Positions 1 through 10,500 of a stretch of DNA of 64,000 bases are shown here, piece by piece; positions within the stretch are counted from its first letter, which is position 1; each line of letters begins with the position of its first letter. The DNA lies in the NCBI GenBank assembly GCA_964058805.1, contig CAXKVV010000577.1:1-64000 (forward strand), read 5' to 3'. Source of the stretch: Schoenoplectus triqueter (Eukaryota > Streptophyta > Magnoliopsida > Poales > Cyperaceae). The position numbers and the translations under genes are program-made. A model generated the notes under the pieces. That model ran no database searches and was not told where the DNA came from. It saw only the letters and a program-made list of their open reading frames with translations.

Positions 1-261
1 ACATCCAGCATTCAACTCCTCTCAATTGTCACTCTAACACCATCGCCTGAGGTCCTAGAAGCTCTTCCAGCCATTAATTGCAAGTTCCAAGCTTCAATTG
101 GCAAGTTCAAAGTTTTGACCCGAGGTATTCCTTCTTGCCATTTCTCCCTTTATATCACATTATTCTGAAATCTAAATCCATACACCTTCTCTCCTTTGTA
201 CTAGATAGTCAGGGCTAGGAGCAATTGATCTGAAGTTAATCCCTTTGTGTGATCTCCATTG

Positions 262-400
262 ATGGCGCCATTAAACTCTTCTGTTATCGCGAGGAAGAAG
301 AAGAGAAGGAGAGAGAGGAAGGAGGGAGCGGGCCCTTCAGCGCCTGCGCCTGGCGTGCATGAGCCGAGGCGAAGAAGAAAGAAGGTGCAGAGTGCGCCAG
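262..400 (+). CDS. Candidate first exon of the antisense PMD gene, inside the LTR
   Basis: An ATG at 262 opens a 46-codon stretch ending after one extra base at 400, directly before a GT (CCAG|GTGCAT). This is phase 1, the same phase as every later intron of the antisense gene, and it would join in frame to the strong acceptor at 2260 through a 1860-nt intron. Unspliced, the frame stops near 427. The encoded segment is very basic (RKKKRRR near residue 11, RRRRKK near residue 39), like a nuclear localisation signal, with a Pro/Ala-rich middle. An identical copy lies at 21834-21972 in the other LTR. The evidence is phase, position and composition only; another short upstream exon, for example ATG at 1963 with donor at 1979, is also possible. 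Confidence 0.35.
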
Positions 401-678
401 GTGCATACCTCTTTTTATTTCAAATTTAAATCTCTGCAGATGTTTCCACATAGAACTGGTTTGTAGTTTGCTTATGCACCATAGGTTCATAGATCTGACA
501 ATGGGCCCCGTCTGTAGGATTACTGAGTCTAGGCGCATAGTAATGGATTAATGATTGATTAGTGCATGATTTGGGTTAATTGATATGATATGGCATGTTA
601 TGATTGGCTCATTAGTTTAATCACCCTCCTTTATCTCTGATTATCCACTAACCAATGCTGAGGTGGCCTTATAGTATG

Positions 679-904
679 GTGCCATGTGGCACAGGGCTGG
701 GTGAAGTGGCCTCCTCTGGCTGTGCCATGTGGCATGGGGTTGGGTGAAGTGGCCCTGTGATGTAGTGCCATGTGGCACTAGGGTGATGAGGTGGCTCTGT
801 GACTGTCTGCCACGTGGCACCAAGGTGGGGCCCACCTGTCAGTGACTCATACCAGGGTGGGGCCCACTTGCTGACATGGCCCAATGAGAGGCTGCCACGT
901 GGCA
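679..904. promoter_or_regulatory. Cluster of five GCCAYGTGGC dyads (G-box-like) in the LTR
   Basis: Five palindromic sites occur in 226 bp: GTGCCATGTGGCAC at 679-692 and 765-778, TGCCATGTGGCA at 723-734, and the perfect 12-bp palindrome TGCCACGTGGCA at 808-819 and 893-904. The last two contain the G-box core CACGTG, a known plant bZIP/bHLH binding site. The spacing is about 42-85 bp. The interleaved GTGGGGCCCAC motifs (about 826 and 868) recur in variant form near 1719 and 1806. The cluster is copied at 22251-22476 in the 5' LTR. Regulatory function is inferred. Confidence 0.5.
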
Positions 905-1192
905 CACCCTCTCTCCTCGTTTATTTTATTCTTTCTGTGTTTATTGCACCCAGTTTGTACCCAGAGTTGTTATTATCTCCAATTTGTACCCAGAGTTGCT
1001 CTGATCAAATCTCAGCCTTTGATTAATCCATTTATTCTGCTTCTATCTTCCCTGAATTTATTTTAATAGCTCCACTTATCCAAAAATCATGAAAATTTTA
1101 CCAAAAATCCCTAAAATCATGATGATCATCCCTGTAATTTTTAATTCCATTTTTGCCCCTGCCTCTCTGAATTAAAAATTCTTTTATCCATA

Positions 1193-1324
1193 AAACCCTA
1201 ATATTCCTTATGAATTAATCCCTGATCTCATTTGTAGCTCAATGTCTCTGCCAATTATCTCTCTCTTGCAGAAACCACCCTAACTAAATACCAATTAGAC
1301 TTATATTGATATTCATTAGGGTTT
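1193..1324. promoter_or_regulatory. Two telobox motifs in the LTR
   Basis: AAACCCTAA at 1193-1201 and its reverse complement TTAGGGTTT at 1316-1324 match the plant telobox, which is known to bind TRB-type Myb proteins and sits in many promoters. The motif is short, so chance is possible. Confidence 0.3.
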
Positions 1325-1560
1325 GATTTGATCAAATGCTGACTACTTATCAGCAATTAATACAAATCTAGACTTGATCAAGTGGTTGCTCCCAGCTTTG
1401 GCACCTGATCAGTCTTGTGAAATTGACTTTCAATCCCTTAACATGAGGGTGACTTGGTCAAAGAACTGACTACTTATCAGTAATTGACACAAATCAAAGC
1501 ATGGTTAGGTAGTTGCTCGTAGCTTTGGCACCAGGTCAGCCTTGAAAGCAAAATCACATT
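1325..1560. repeat. 127-bp imperfect tandem repeat in the LTR
   Basis: Two diverged copies share CTGACTACTTATCAG (about 1339 and 1466), then an AAT(T)-rich stretch, GGTTGCTC or AGTTGCTC, AGCTTTGGCACC and a TCAG(T/C)CTTG end. The same pair is present in the 5' LTR. Function unknown. Confidence 0.6.
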
Positions 1561-1917
1561 TGGAATTTCTTATAACTAGTTGCATCAAAATGCTAGCTTG
1601 GCATTGACATCATTTCATGTAGCATAGGGATTATACTGCTTCAGCTCCTTTCTAGGGTTAGCTTCAAAGGCAGATTTCTAGGGTTCAATTCTGACTCCTT
1701 CAATAGGTCACTGAGGTGTGGGGTCCACCTGTCAGTGAAAATGGTCACATGAATGACTCATCAGATAGGCTATGCTATTAGATTCATCTACAAGAGACTG
1801 CCAGGTGGGTCCCACTTGTCAGAGAAAATATAATCACATGGTGACACCCAAGAGGTCTCCTCTCTCCCTCGATCTTCTTGGGTGTCACTCATGATGAGTG
1901 GATAGAGAATAGCGGGG

Positions 1918-1925
1918 TATTTATA
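1918..1925 (-). promoter_or_regulatory. TATA box of the element A LTR (3' copy)
   Basis: The minus strand reads TATAAATA, followed by CCCCGC. It lies about 195 bp inside the LTR start, which implies a short U3 and a very long R-U5. The promoter copy that would drive the element is at 28264-28271. Confidence 0.6.
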
Positions 1926-2119
1926 CTCTTCACTTCATGCCCAGCATTCCATTGTGGGACTAATGGATTTGTTCCGGGGTTAGGCAGCGACCTCTCCTGA
2001 TCAGTGGGCCATCTTTCCACTGCTCTCTCTCTTCTCCCCCTTTCTTATGACTTATCATTAATCATCAATTTATTTTATTTATTCATTTATTCATCCTTGA
2101 AACTTTTCAAGGGTAAACA

Positions 2120-2260
2120 AAGAGCCACCCACCAAAGCGGGCCCCGAAGATTTTTTTTTTAGAAAATTAAGGGGGTTGCTTTGGTGCATATATTCGTCGC
2201 ACATTTTCTTTTCCTATCTTCCTCCCTTCTTTATTGTTGACTTTATCACCTTTATTCTAG
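2120..2260 (+). other. Internal segment next to the 3' LTR; end of a long intron of the antisense gene
   Basis: On the plus strand, 2190-2260 is a long pyrimidine-rich tract ending TTTATTCTAG at 2260, a textbook 3' splice site. The open frame upstream of it translates to hydrophobic, intron-like sequence and has no ATG, so coding sequence most likely starts at 2261. On the minus strand this is the segment that should hold the polypurine tract, but only a weak purine-rich run is visible. Confidence 0.55.
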
Positions 2261-4057
2261 ATTCGACCATCTCTCCATATGGCACGATTCCTAGACGTCC
2301 TCGGAGTCATTATCTCTCTCTCTACGAGGATCCGGAGGACTGGATACCCACCGTTAGGGTTACACGCGGCACCCCCATATATCTTCGAGCTGGTGGTTTG
2401 ATTTTTCGCGACGAGCAGCCTCACGATATTACACTCTTACTGCCTCGAGATCTTTCAGCCGCAGCACCTCTTGTTCATCTCCTTGGGAAGGAGATGATCG
2501 ATGGAGAGGCCTCTCGCTGGGCTAGCATTGACTTCAGTCTTCCACTCAGATATCACGGGCATCAGTTAGAGTGGATTCGCTACATCCTTACACAGGAGAG
2601 GGATGCTCTTTGTAGTTCAGGTGTGTACAGTTGTATTTTCTTGTCGATGTTTCAGTATCACATTGACACACCTTGGCTCTGTGCTTTCTGTGAGCAGTGG
2701 AACTACTCTACCAACACCCTCTTTATTGACGATCGAGAGTTGACTCCCACATTATGGGAGATTCGTCAGCTGACCGGTCTGCCCGTATTCGGTCATTATT
2801 ATGACGAGTTCTTACTATCAGAGGATGACTTGAGGGACCCTTCCCTGCATCCAGCTTCTCTTCGAGAGGTGTACAGGATTTATGATCAGTTGAGAGGGCA
2901 GCATCTTTCTGTCCCCTTCAGATTCTGGATATCTTATTTCACTGATCGGGTACATTCTCGTGCCGAGTGTTGTGCTTCTACTCGTGACCCTTTTGGTACC
3001 GGACATCTCGGTCTTTTCAGTGATGTGGCTGCTCCTTCACAGGACACTCTATGCTCACATGAGATCGATCGTGAGACTTATTTGACAGCCTTTCTTTCCT
3101 GGTGGATTTGTTTCTTTCTACTTCCCAGTTCGGGGGCTCGTACCATTCGTCCCTCGGTATTTGTGATGGCGAGTCAGATTGCTCGCGGTGAGAGAGTTTC
3201 ATTGGCCGTGCCCGTCTTGGCCAATATCTACAGGAGTTTGCGAGGTATGACATCTTCACGCGATCCTTCTCACTGTAGGGAGTTGGTACCTTGGCACTTC
3301 ATTAGTGGATGGTTGCATATGTATTGGTCTGGCTTGTATCACCCATCCTTATCATCAGACTTGAGGGCCCACCTACCCATCTTGGGTGACTTAGCCGGTA
3401 CAGAGCCTGCCTCTTTGACTCCAGAGGATGCTCGTTTCAGATTCTACCGCAGCCATGACCATCTGAGGTTAGCTCGTACTAGATTGGCTACTCACCATCT
3501 GGCTGGGACCACCTGCAGATCTCTAGTTGATGCGGTATTTCATTCTAGAGGTTCTTCTCCTCTCAGAGATCAGCCAGATGTCTTAGACTATTTCATCAGT
3601 CTTCGCCACGGGTTCTTACCTCTCCGTATCGGCGATTATGCTTTCATAGAGCCCTATTCTCCACACAGATGTGCACATCAGTTTGGTTTAGACCAGGACG
3701 TGCCTCTCTTTCTCCTTCGTCCTGAGTCTTTAGCGATGGACCTTGAGGGCCTCGGGTGGTGCTATTCACATCTATTTCGCTTAGGGACAGGTTCTCATTT
3801 TCAGACAGTCCCTGCTTCCCGTACACCCACATTCTCGAGACGCTACATCTGGTGGTATTATAATGCCATTCGCTCGTACCAGTCATACACCCCTTCAGTG
3901 GTGGTACGCAGTGCTTGCCCCAGGGATAGAGGCGGTTCATCATCTAGCCTCTCTTATGATGACTTCATCTCTTTTCCACTTCTCACTTCAGAGCTAGTGG
4001 ATTTTCAGGGGTTAGATAGTCGCTGCCTTTGTTCATCTACTAGGACTCAGCTCACTG
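2261..4057 (+). CDS. Antisense PMD-like gene of element A, main exon
   Basis: A 599-codon exon resembling the plant mobile domain (PMD, aminotransferase-like) family. It shows a Trp/Leu-rich N-terminal half, the motif ELTPTLWEIRQLTGLPVFG that matches the PMD 'D-V-LLGLPV-G' signature in position and pattern, then a segment with FLLLPSSGARTIRP and a W-F-x-GW-LHMYW stretch. PMD proteins are found in plant genes and in transposons; some host members act in silencing. Extra ORFs antisense to gag-pol and lying between pol and the 3' LTR are known in Tat elements. The exon starts at the acceptor at 2260 and ends at donor G|GTATGC at 4058; beyond this the frame turns into unrelated, hydrophobic sequence. 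The start codon must lie in an upstream exon. The frame has no internal stop, so it may still be expressed. Confidence 0.7.
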
Positions 4058-4134
4058 GTATGCTCCAGATTTATCCCTTCTTTATTTTAAGCTTAGATTT
4101 CAGGCCAGATTTTTATAGACTCCCTTTTAATCAG

Positions 4135-5147
4135 ATTCTGCATATGAGTATGATGAGGCGGAGCCCGGCTTCTCAGTCCCCCGCCCGAGAGCTGTTGACG
4201 TTTATCCTCATCCACTTGCCGAGCCACCGGTTTCAGCTACCATGGGGAGAGATCGAGACGGCGCCTCTCAGCCGTCTTCCCCATCTTCTTTTCCTTCTCT
4301 TATTCCGGGTGATTCTCTTTACTGACTCGCCTATCCTTATTCAGGCGCACTTCATTTACACCTCTGATTAGAGTTTATTTTCAGCTCACGGGACATCTCC
4401 TGTAGAGGCAGCTCAGGATGACATCGTAGCAGATCCATCAGCGCCTGCTAGTGCTGCCATTTCAGGGTTTTGCACCGACCTTGTCGTCGCAGGTTCGTGT
4501 GCTTCATTTAATACCTAGTTGCCAGCATGCACTAGTATTTTCATTCTTACATGTAGATTTTACAGACCCTGAGGCCGATGACATGGCGTCTCCTCATCGC
4601 TCAGAGTCTTTCTTTTACGACGGTCCTGCCTCACCGTCGATCTTATTGGTGCCTACCGAGGATGGTGACTCCTTTGACGTGGTTTTGGGGCCAGTGCTCA
4701 CTCTTGCACGACCAGAGGAGGCTTCTTTAGAGCAGGGGAGTCCATTGGCTGTCGAGCCCGCAGGCGACGAGCCATTACTGATAGAGGGAGGGCCATCTCA
4801 TGCTCCTTCATCTCCCGACGGGCAGCCTCTCATGGCCATAGATAGCAGAGTCTCGACTGAGCGGGTTGCAGTCGATTATGACTCGGAGTTGGATGAGAGT
4901 TGGCTGGTGGAGCAGCTATTCCACAGCCCGGAGACAGAGGTTCCGGTTAGTGAGGGTCTCGCCGAGCCTCATGCTTCTTCCGGTACCTTATATTTCCTTT
5001 ATCATTTGCCAGTATTTCACTTTTCCATGTATTCATACTTTTTATTTTATTTTGTAGCCGGGTCTAGTACACCTACAGGTCCTCTTGAGGCGACCGATAT
5101 CCCTGTCCCCGATTCAGTCCCGCCGGTCTTAGGCGACGAGGCGATAG
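4135..5147 (+). CDS. Antisense gene of element A, four short exons (4135-4308, 4385-4492, 4566-4982, 5058-5147)
   Basis: Four exons of 174, 108, 417 and 90 nt follow the PMD exon. The introns are 4058-4134 (77 nt), 4309-4384 (76), 4493-4565 (73), 4983-5057 (75) and 5148-5219 (72). All begin GT and end AG after a T-rich tract, all are phase 1, and every internal exon is a multiple of three, so one frame runs through. The exons encode a hydrophilic Pro/Ser/Ala/Asp/Glu-rich linker (for example YEYDEAEPG, HGTSPVEAAQDD, PEADDMASPH, DYDSELDESW), while the introns translate to hydrophobic runs. This contrast supports the boundaries. Intron 4983-5057 is a multiple of three without a stop, so the genomic frame reads through it. 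No known domain was recognised here. Splicing has not been shown. Confidence 0.6.
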
Positions 5148-5219
5148 GTTAGATCTTCTCTTCCTTCTATTTCTTCTTTGGTTATAACAATTTGTCTAAC
5201 CCATTTATTTTACTTGCAG

Positions 5220-5830
5220 ATGTTTCATCGAGGGATGTACAGCTCGCCTTGGCCGCGCTGGCGGATGCACTCCGGGATACCTTCTTCGGAGGCTATCCGC
5301 TAGATTTCGAGATCTTGGACTCTCTGCCCAGTGGTTTCTCTTTTGACTGGTATGGGCTGATGCGGGATACCATCGCGCCAGCTCTACTCATTGCACCTCG
5401 TCTCGAGAGCACTTTCATTTCTAGGAGGTGTGAGGAGCTGCTCAGGGCTTACCAGGATGCGAGCTCTCTCGTATATCAGCACGAGTTGGAGATTCATGAG
5501 CTACGCAGGCATTTGGAGGCTGCTCGACTCCACTATCTTCAGCGGCTCTCTTCTTGTGCCACTCTCCGCTCCATGGGAGTCAGTGGTGGGCCTGCTCGAC
5601 TGCTCGTGCAGGAGCTAGAGGACCACAGATTGTCGGTGGAGGGCTTCTCCCGTCATTTAGCGGGACGTCTTCCGGAGTTGCAGATTCACACGAGCGTCCG
5701 GGATAGTGCCTTCTCTCAGTTCCTGGACTTCGAGGCAGCTTCGGAGGAGGATAGGCACTCCCTCCATACTCATTTAGAGACTATTAGCACTGTGCTATTA
5801 GAGTTGGAGTCCCGCTTTTTGGGCCCATAG
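5220..5830 (+). CDS. Antisense gene of element A, terminal exon with predicted coiled coil
   Basis: The acceptor TACTTGCAG ends at 5219. The exon runs in the frame set by the upstream phase-1 introns to a TAG at 5828-5830, about 203 residues. The sequence is soluble and helical in character. The stretch from RCEELLRAYQDA through HELEIHELRRHLEAAR has heptad-like Leu/Ile spacing and charged positions typical of a coiled coil; a second helical stretch near the end contains SLHTHLETISTVLLELESRF. PMD genes of retrotransposons often end in such a tail, so oligomerisation is a reasonable guess but only that. Without exon 1 the conceptual gene is about 1,065 codons; with the candidate exon 262-400 it is 1,111. 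Confidence 0.6.
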
Positions 5831-7581
5831 ACTGCACTTTCATTTTTTTTCTTTTCTCCCTTTCTTTTGCTATACTTGATATAGGATGCATTGACATTTA
5901 TCATTTTGATCTCTTGTTGTGGATGATGCTTGCTTTTATTATTATCCCTTCATCGCTTCCTCTGCAGCGCGAGGAAATATTTCATTGACTTCATGTTGTG
6001 CACTTTCAATCTTATTTGCAAAAGCGCCCTATTACAACTGCTTCATCCTTTCGCAGCGTCTAAACATAATAAAAGGAAAATCTTATAACATCCTATTACA
6101 TTGATTCTATACATCATCTCTCTTTATTTATGGCAATACAAAACTCAAGTAACCGTGGTATTTTACGGATACCGAACCTGTCTGTATTGACCTCTAGGCC
6201 GGGTACAGAATAAACCCGTTTATCCCTTTATTACTGATGGATAAACTTACCAGTATCAATTGAATTATGGATGCAATTGATAACACCATTTTGTGGATGC
6301 TCCTTGTATATTTAGTTGACATTTATTTTGTGGAAGCTCACCCACTCTCCCCTCATTTGTGCACCGTTGCGTGCTAAAGTGGAAACTCACGTTCACTCAT
6401 CTCCACTCAATTTGTTTTGTGGGGGTACTACCCTCAAACATCCATCACGCATCCCTGCGAGACAGGCTTTCATCGGGTAGGTCCGCTCTCCATGACCTGA
6501 GTCACTTCTTTAAGCGAATTACTTTATTTGACACTGAATGTCGGGCAAAAGCATAAACCCTTAGTCTGACCCCTCCATGATCTATTTTGGGATTAGAAAC
6601 AGACCACCTCCTTGGGCGTGTGGTACTTTTGCGGATGAATGTACCCAACCTGGTTTTTATATTTTAGCTACCCTCAAACATCCATCACGCATCCCTACGA
6701 GACAGGCTTTCATCGGGTAGGTCCGCTCTCCATGACCTGAGTCACTTCTTTAAGCGAGCCGCTTTGTTTAACATGAAATGTCGGGTACAAGCGTAAACCC
6801 TTGATCTGACCCCTCCATGATATGTCGTGGGATTATGACATACCATTTCTTCGGGCGTGTGGTGCTTTTACGGATGAATGCACCCAACCTGGCTTTGTAT
6901 AACACTCGTGGTGTCGGGGACAAAGGTGGCAACCCCTTATTGAAAAGATTTTATTATATTTTTTACTATCATTTATTTTTTTTTATGAGTAGAAAAATAG
7001 GTTTTTATTGTTTTACATATATATTCTTTATTTTATTAGAGGAAGGCAGATTTTTGGTTATTAGTGATACATGTTACTAATAATACGAGAGTTATTTATT
7101 TATATGCCCTCGGAAGCGACTATTTACTAGCCACCAATTTGCTCGACCTATCCCTTAGCTTACGCCGCGGGCGACCAATATGAGCAACTTTCGTCACTGG
7201 GCAACAGATAGTTTGAGGGACAAACTGCAAACCCTGCCCATTTTTGTGTTTATTCTGTATCAAATGGACAAACCCAGTGGTATTTGTATTATGAGCCCAA
7301 ACACCAAAGCTCTCGCCTTACATTCTCGCGTGGTTTTGGCGTTGATTTCTCTTATTCTATATTTTTTTTATTTTTATAGGGCTAAATGTGTTTGTGTGGT
7401 TTTGGATTTTTTTTTTTTTTGAATGCATTCTATTTACAGATGCACAAATAGGGTTTTTGGGATTTTATGCAAAAGTGGAGGTTAGACATGGGTTTGTGTT
7501 TCGTGCGCGTGCGTGTAAACGAACACTTATTCCCTCCTTATTTATTTACGATAGATACTACTCGATTGGCCCCGCTCCGGG
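5831..7581. other. Spacer between antisense gene and the pol stop (both genes converge here)
   Basis: No convincing coding sequence. It is the 3' region for both genes. AATAAA occurs on the plus strand at 6068-6073, 238 bp past the antisense stop, and again at 6209-6214; either could be a poly(A) signal. A 240-bp tandem duplication occupies 6428-6907, and a T run lies near 7410-7421. Short plus-strand frames here are small and low-complexity. Confidence 0.5.
6428..6907. repeat. 240-bp tandem duplication in the 3' region of element A
   Basis: Copy 1 (6428-6667) and copy 2 (6668-6907) both open CTACCCTCAAACATCCATCA and share long near-identical blocks (AGACAGGCTTTCATCGGGTA, GACCCCTCCATGAT, GCGTGTGGT, GGATGAATG). 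They diverge in the middle. Tandem repeats in the 3' region of Tat/Ogre elements are a known source of new satellites. Confidence 0.85.
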
Positions 7582-10500
7582 CTATGTGTAGTATTTCATC
7601 AGATATCGCCCATTAATCGGTGGCATGGGCCTTTCACCTTCATGGTCTATGAGTTGGTATGCGCCGCCCCCGTATACCTTCTCAATTACATATGGCCCTT
7701 CCCAGTTCGGAGAGAATTTCGGGCCGATGTGCCGGCCAATGATCGGCCTCTTAAGGACAAGAACAAGCTCCCCTTGTTGAAATGCCCTGACTCGCGCCAT
7801 TTTGTCATATGCCCTTGCCATTTTTGCCTGATATATTTCGAGGTTCTGCTGGGCTATTAATCTCTTCTCGTCCATGGCATCCAACTCGTCCAATCTGAGT
7901 TGTTGGCATTCATCCATGGTCATATCATTTTGCATAGCCACCCGCAATGACGGTAGTTCCACCTCAAGAGGGAGGACGGCTTCAACCCCAAAAGCCAGAG
8001 AATACGGGGTAGCTTGCGTAGGTGTTCGGTACGTGGTCCGATAAGCCCATAATGCCTCCTGTAGACGATTATCCCAGTCTCGTTGGTTGCCGTCTACGGT
8101 CTTCTTCATGATATTTATTAGGGTTTTGTTAAAGGCTTCGGCCAGGCCGTTGGCTCTCGGGTTATAAATGGACGAGAATCTCCAATCAATATTGAATTGT
8201 TCCGCCAGGGCATAGACTTTGGAGCTCTTGAAGGCCGTCCCGTTATCGGATATTATCCGTCGTGGGGTACCGAATCGGTAAAAGATGTGCGTCTTAAAGA
8301 ACTTGACCACATCGGATGCTTTAACTTCTTTGAGTGGGATGGCTTCGGCCCATTTTGTAAAGTAATCTGTCGCCGCCAGGATGAACCGGTGACCTCTCGA
8401 CGTCGGAGGGTCTATGGGCCCCACTATGTCTGTGCCCCACGTATTAAATGGCCAGGATGCTACCGTGGGGTGCAACGGGTTTGGCGCTTGATGTATAAAA
8501 GGGCCGTGTATCTGGCACATGCGGCACTTCTTCGCGTGCTCTTCACAATCGGCCACCATGGTGGGCCAATAATACCCCATTCGCTTGATCTTCAACTTCA
8601 TTTTTGGCCCAGACTGATGTGCTCCGCATAGTCCAGAATGAACTTCTTTCATCACCTGCCCGGCTTCAGGCCCTGATACGCATCTTAGCCATAACTGATC
8701 ATAAGACCTACGGTATAACGTATTGCCCACATACGCATACCGTAGTACCCGTTTTCTTAGTTGATCAGCGATTCTTTTATCTTTGGGGAGGGTGCCATGC
8801 CGGAAATATTCGATGAACGGCTGTCTCCAATCATCGTCTTCAGTTATCATTGCTTCTTGGCATTCTATCTTTTCTGGTCCAGTGCCTTCATTATTCACAT
8901 TGTCTGTCGTCTGACACAATGATAATGGCCTTCTATTGCGGACGATGATGTGGATTTCCGGCTCTGTTGGTTCACCCAGCTCCTTGGCGAGTTTGGCCAA
9001 CGCATCTGCTTCACCATTCACGGCCCTCGTGACCTTCTCGATGGACACGTACGGGATTTTCTTCATTAATTCCATGGCCTTCTGGTGATATTGTATTAGT
9101 TCCGGCTTCAAGACCTTGTATTCGCCAATTATTTGATTTATAATCAGCTGTGAATCCCCAAAGATACGCACAGCCTTGATTTCCAGCTCCAGTGACAGCT
9201 CTAGTCCGGCGATGAGTGCCTCATACTCTGCTTCATTATTTGTACATAGTTCAGTTAAAGCCAGAGAATGTCGTATTATCCCGCCTTCCGGGGTTACGAA
9301 GACTAGTCCTGCGCCAGCTCGCACAGTTGGGACTCCCGGGCCCGCGATCGGCTTGATTGAAGAAGCACCATCAAAGTACATCTCCCATATAGGACTTCCT
9401 TCTTCAATATGTAGAGATTCTTCATCAGGGAAGTCACATTTTAATGGGGAGTCATCTTGGATCGGGTGTGCAGCCAGGAAATCTGCTAGCGCCTGCCCCT
9501 TTATCGCCTTTTGCGGTGTATAGGTGATGTCGAACTCGGTAAGAATGATAGCCCACTTGGCCAGCCTCCCCGTCAGCATTGGCCGAGTCATCAGATATTT
9601 GAGAGGGTCCACCTTGGATATTAATATGATTTTGTGGGCTAGCATGTAATGCCTCAATTTCTTCACCGCGAAGATTAGGGCTAAACAATGCTTCTCGATC
9701 GGTGAATACCCGTGTTCTGCCCCTACCATCATGCGACTTAAGTAATATAGCGCATTTTGATTACCATCTTGGTTTTCTTGGGCCAATAGGGCTCCCAAGG
9801 ATCCATCTAGGGCGGTCGTATATAGGATAAGCTCCTTCCCGGGTATGGGCGCCGCCAACACTGGAGGGTTGAGTAGATATGCCTTGATTTCTTCAAAGGC
9901 TCGCTGGCACTCACTGTCCCACTTAAACGGGATATTCTTCTTAGTCAGCCGGGTGAAGGGTTGGATTTTACCCGATAGGTTGGCTATGAACCGCCTGATG
10001 TACGCCAATTGCCCTTGCAAAGATCGCAACTGTTTTAAATTCTTTGGCGGGGATAGTTCAGTTATTGCTTTGATCTTGCCCGGGTCTATCTCAATGCCCC
10101 TGTGGCGTACTACAAACCCCAGAAATTTACCGGATGATACCATGAATGCGCATTTCAACGGGTTTAATTTAAGCGCATGTTCTCTTAGGCGGTTGAAGAC
10201 GACCTCAAGATATTGGAGGTGTTCTTCATATGACATGGCCTTGATGACTAAATCGTCCACATAGCACTCAACTATCTTGTGGGTCAGATCGTCGAATATC
10301 TTCGTCATCGCCCGTTGGTAGGTGGCTCCCGCATTTTTCAGCCCAAATGGCATGACTTTATAACAATATATGCCAATCGGCGTGCGGAATGCCGTGTGCC
10401 TCTCATCTTCTGGCGCCATTTTAATTTGATTATAGCCCGCATAACCGTCCATGAAGGAGAAGACTTCATAGGAGGATGTATGGTCGATTATGATTTCGGT

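Larger units (their letters stand above)
1..2119 (-). repeat. 3' LTR of element A (partial, outer part beyond the window edge)
   Basis: Direct repeat of the 5' LTR segment at 21573-23297 + 28072-28465. I count six substitutions (about 0.3%), near 168, 1513, 1521, 1795, 1893 and 1977, and no indels. The inner end is exact: both copies share GGGTAAACA to 2119 (28465) and then diverge. On the minus strand the LTR begins TGTTTACCC with the dyad CCTTGAAA-CT-TTTCAAGG just inside (2095-2112). It carries a minus-strand TATA box (1918-1925), a strong hairpin (1841-1888), a G-box-like dyad cluster, telobox motifs and a 127-bp tandem repeat. No clear polypurine tract adjoins it; the nearest minus-strand sequence is GGTGGGTGGCTCTT. 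Confidence 0.93.

Noticed and set aside
495..520. Plus-strand sequence resembling an LTR end plus primer binding site (ACAATGGGCCCCGTCTGT)
   Set aside because: It lies inside the LTR on the strand opposite to gag-pol, with no LTR boundary beside it. At most it is a relic of an older element.
284..905. Minus-strand frames of 60-84 codons in the LTR, repeated at 21856-22477
   Set aside because: Low-complexity Ser/Pro/His-rich shadows of the LTR sequence. They lie opposite a better plus-strand candidate exon and the dyad cluster and show no domain.
2176..2260. Start of the antisense frame at a TTG at 2176
   Set aside because: No ATG. The translation is hydrophobic and comes from a polypyrimidine tract ending in a strong 3' splice site at 2260.
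6359..7591. Small plus-strand frames of 60-90 codons between the antisense gene and pol
   Set aside because: They cover the 240-bp duplication and T-rich sequence, are not shared between the two copies of the duplication, and show no domain.
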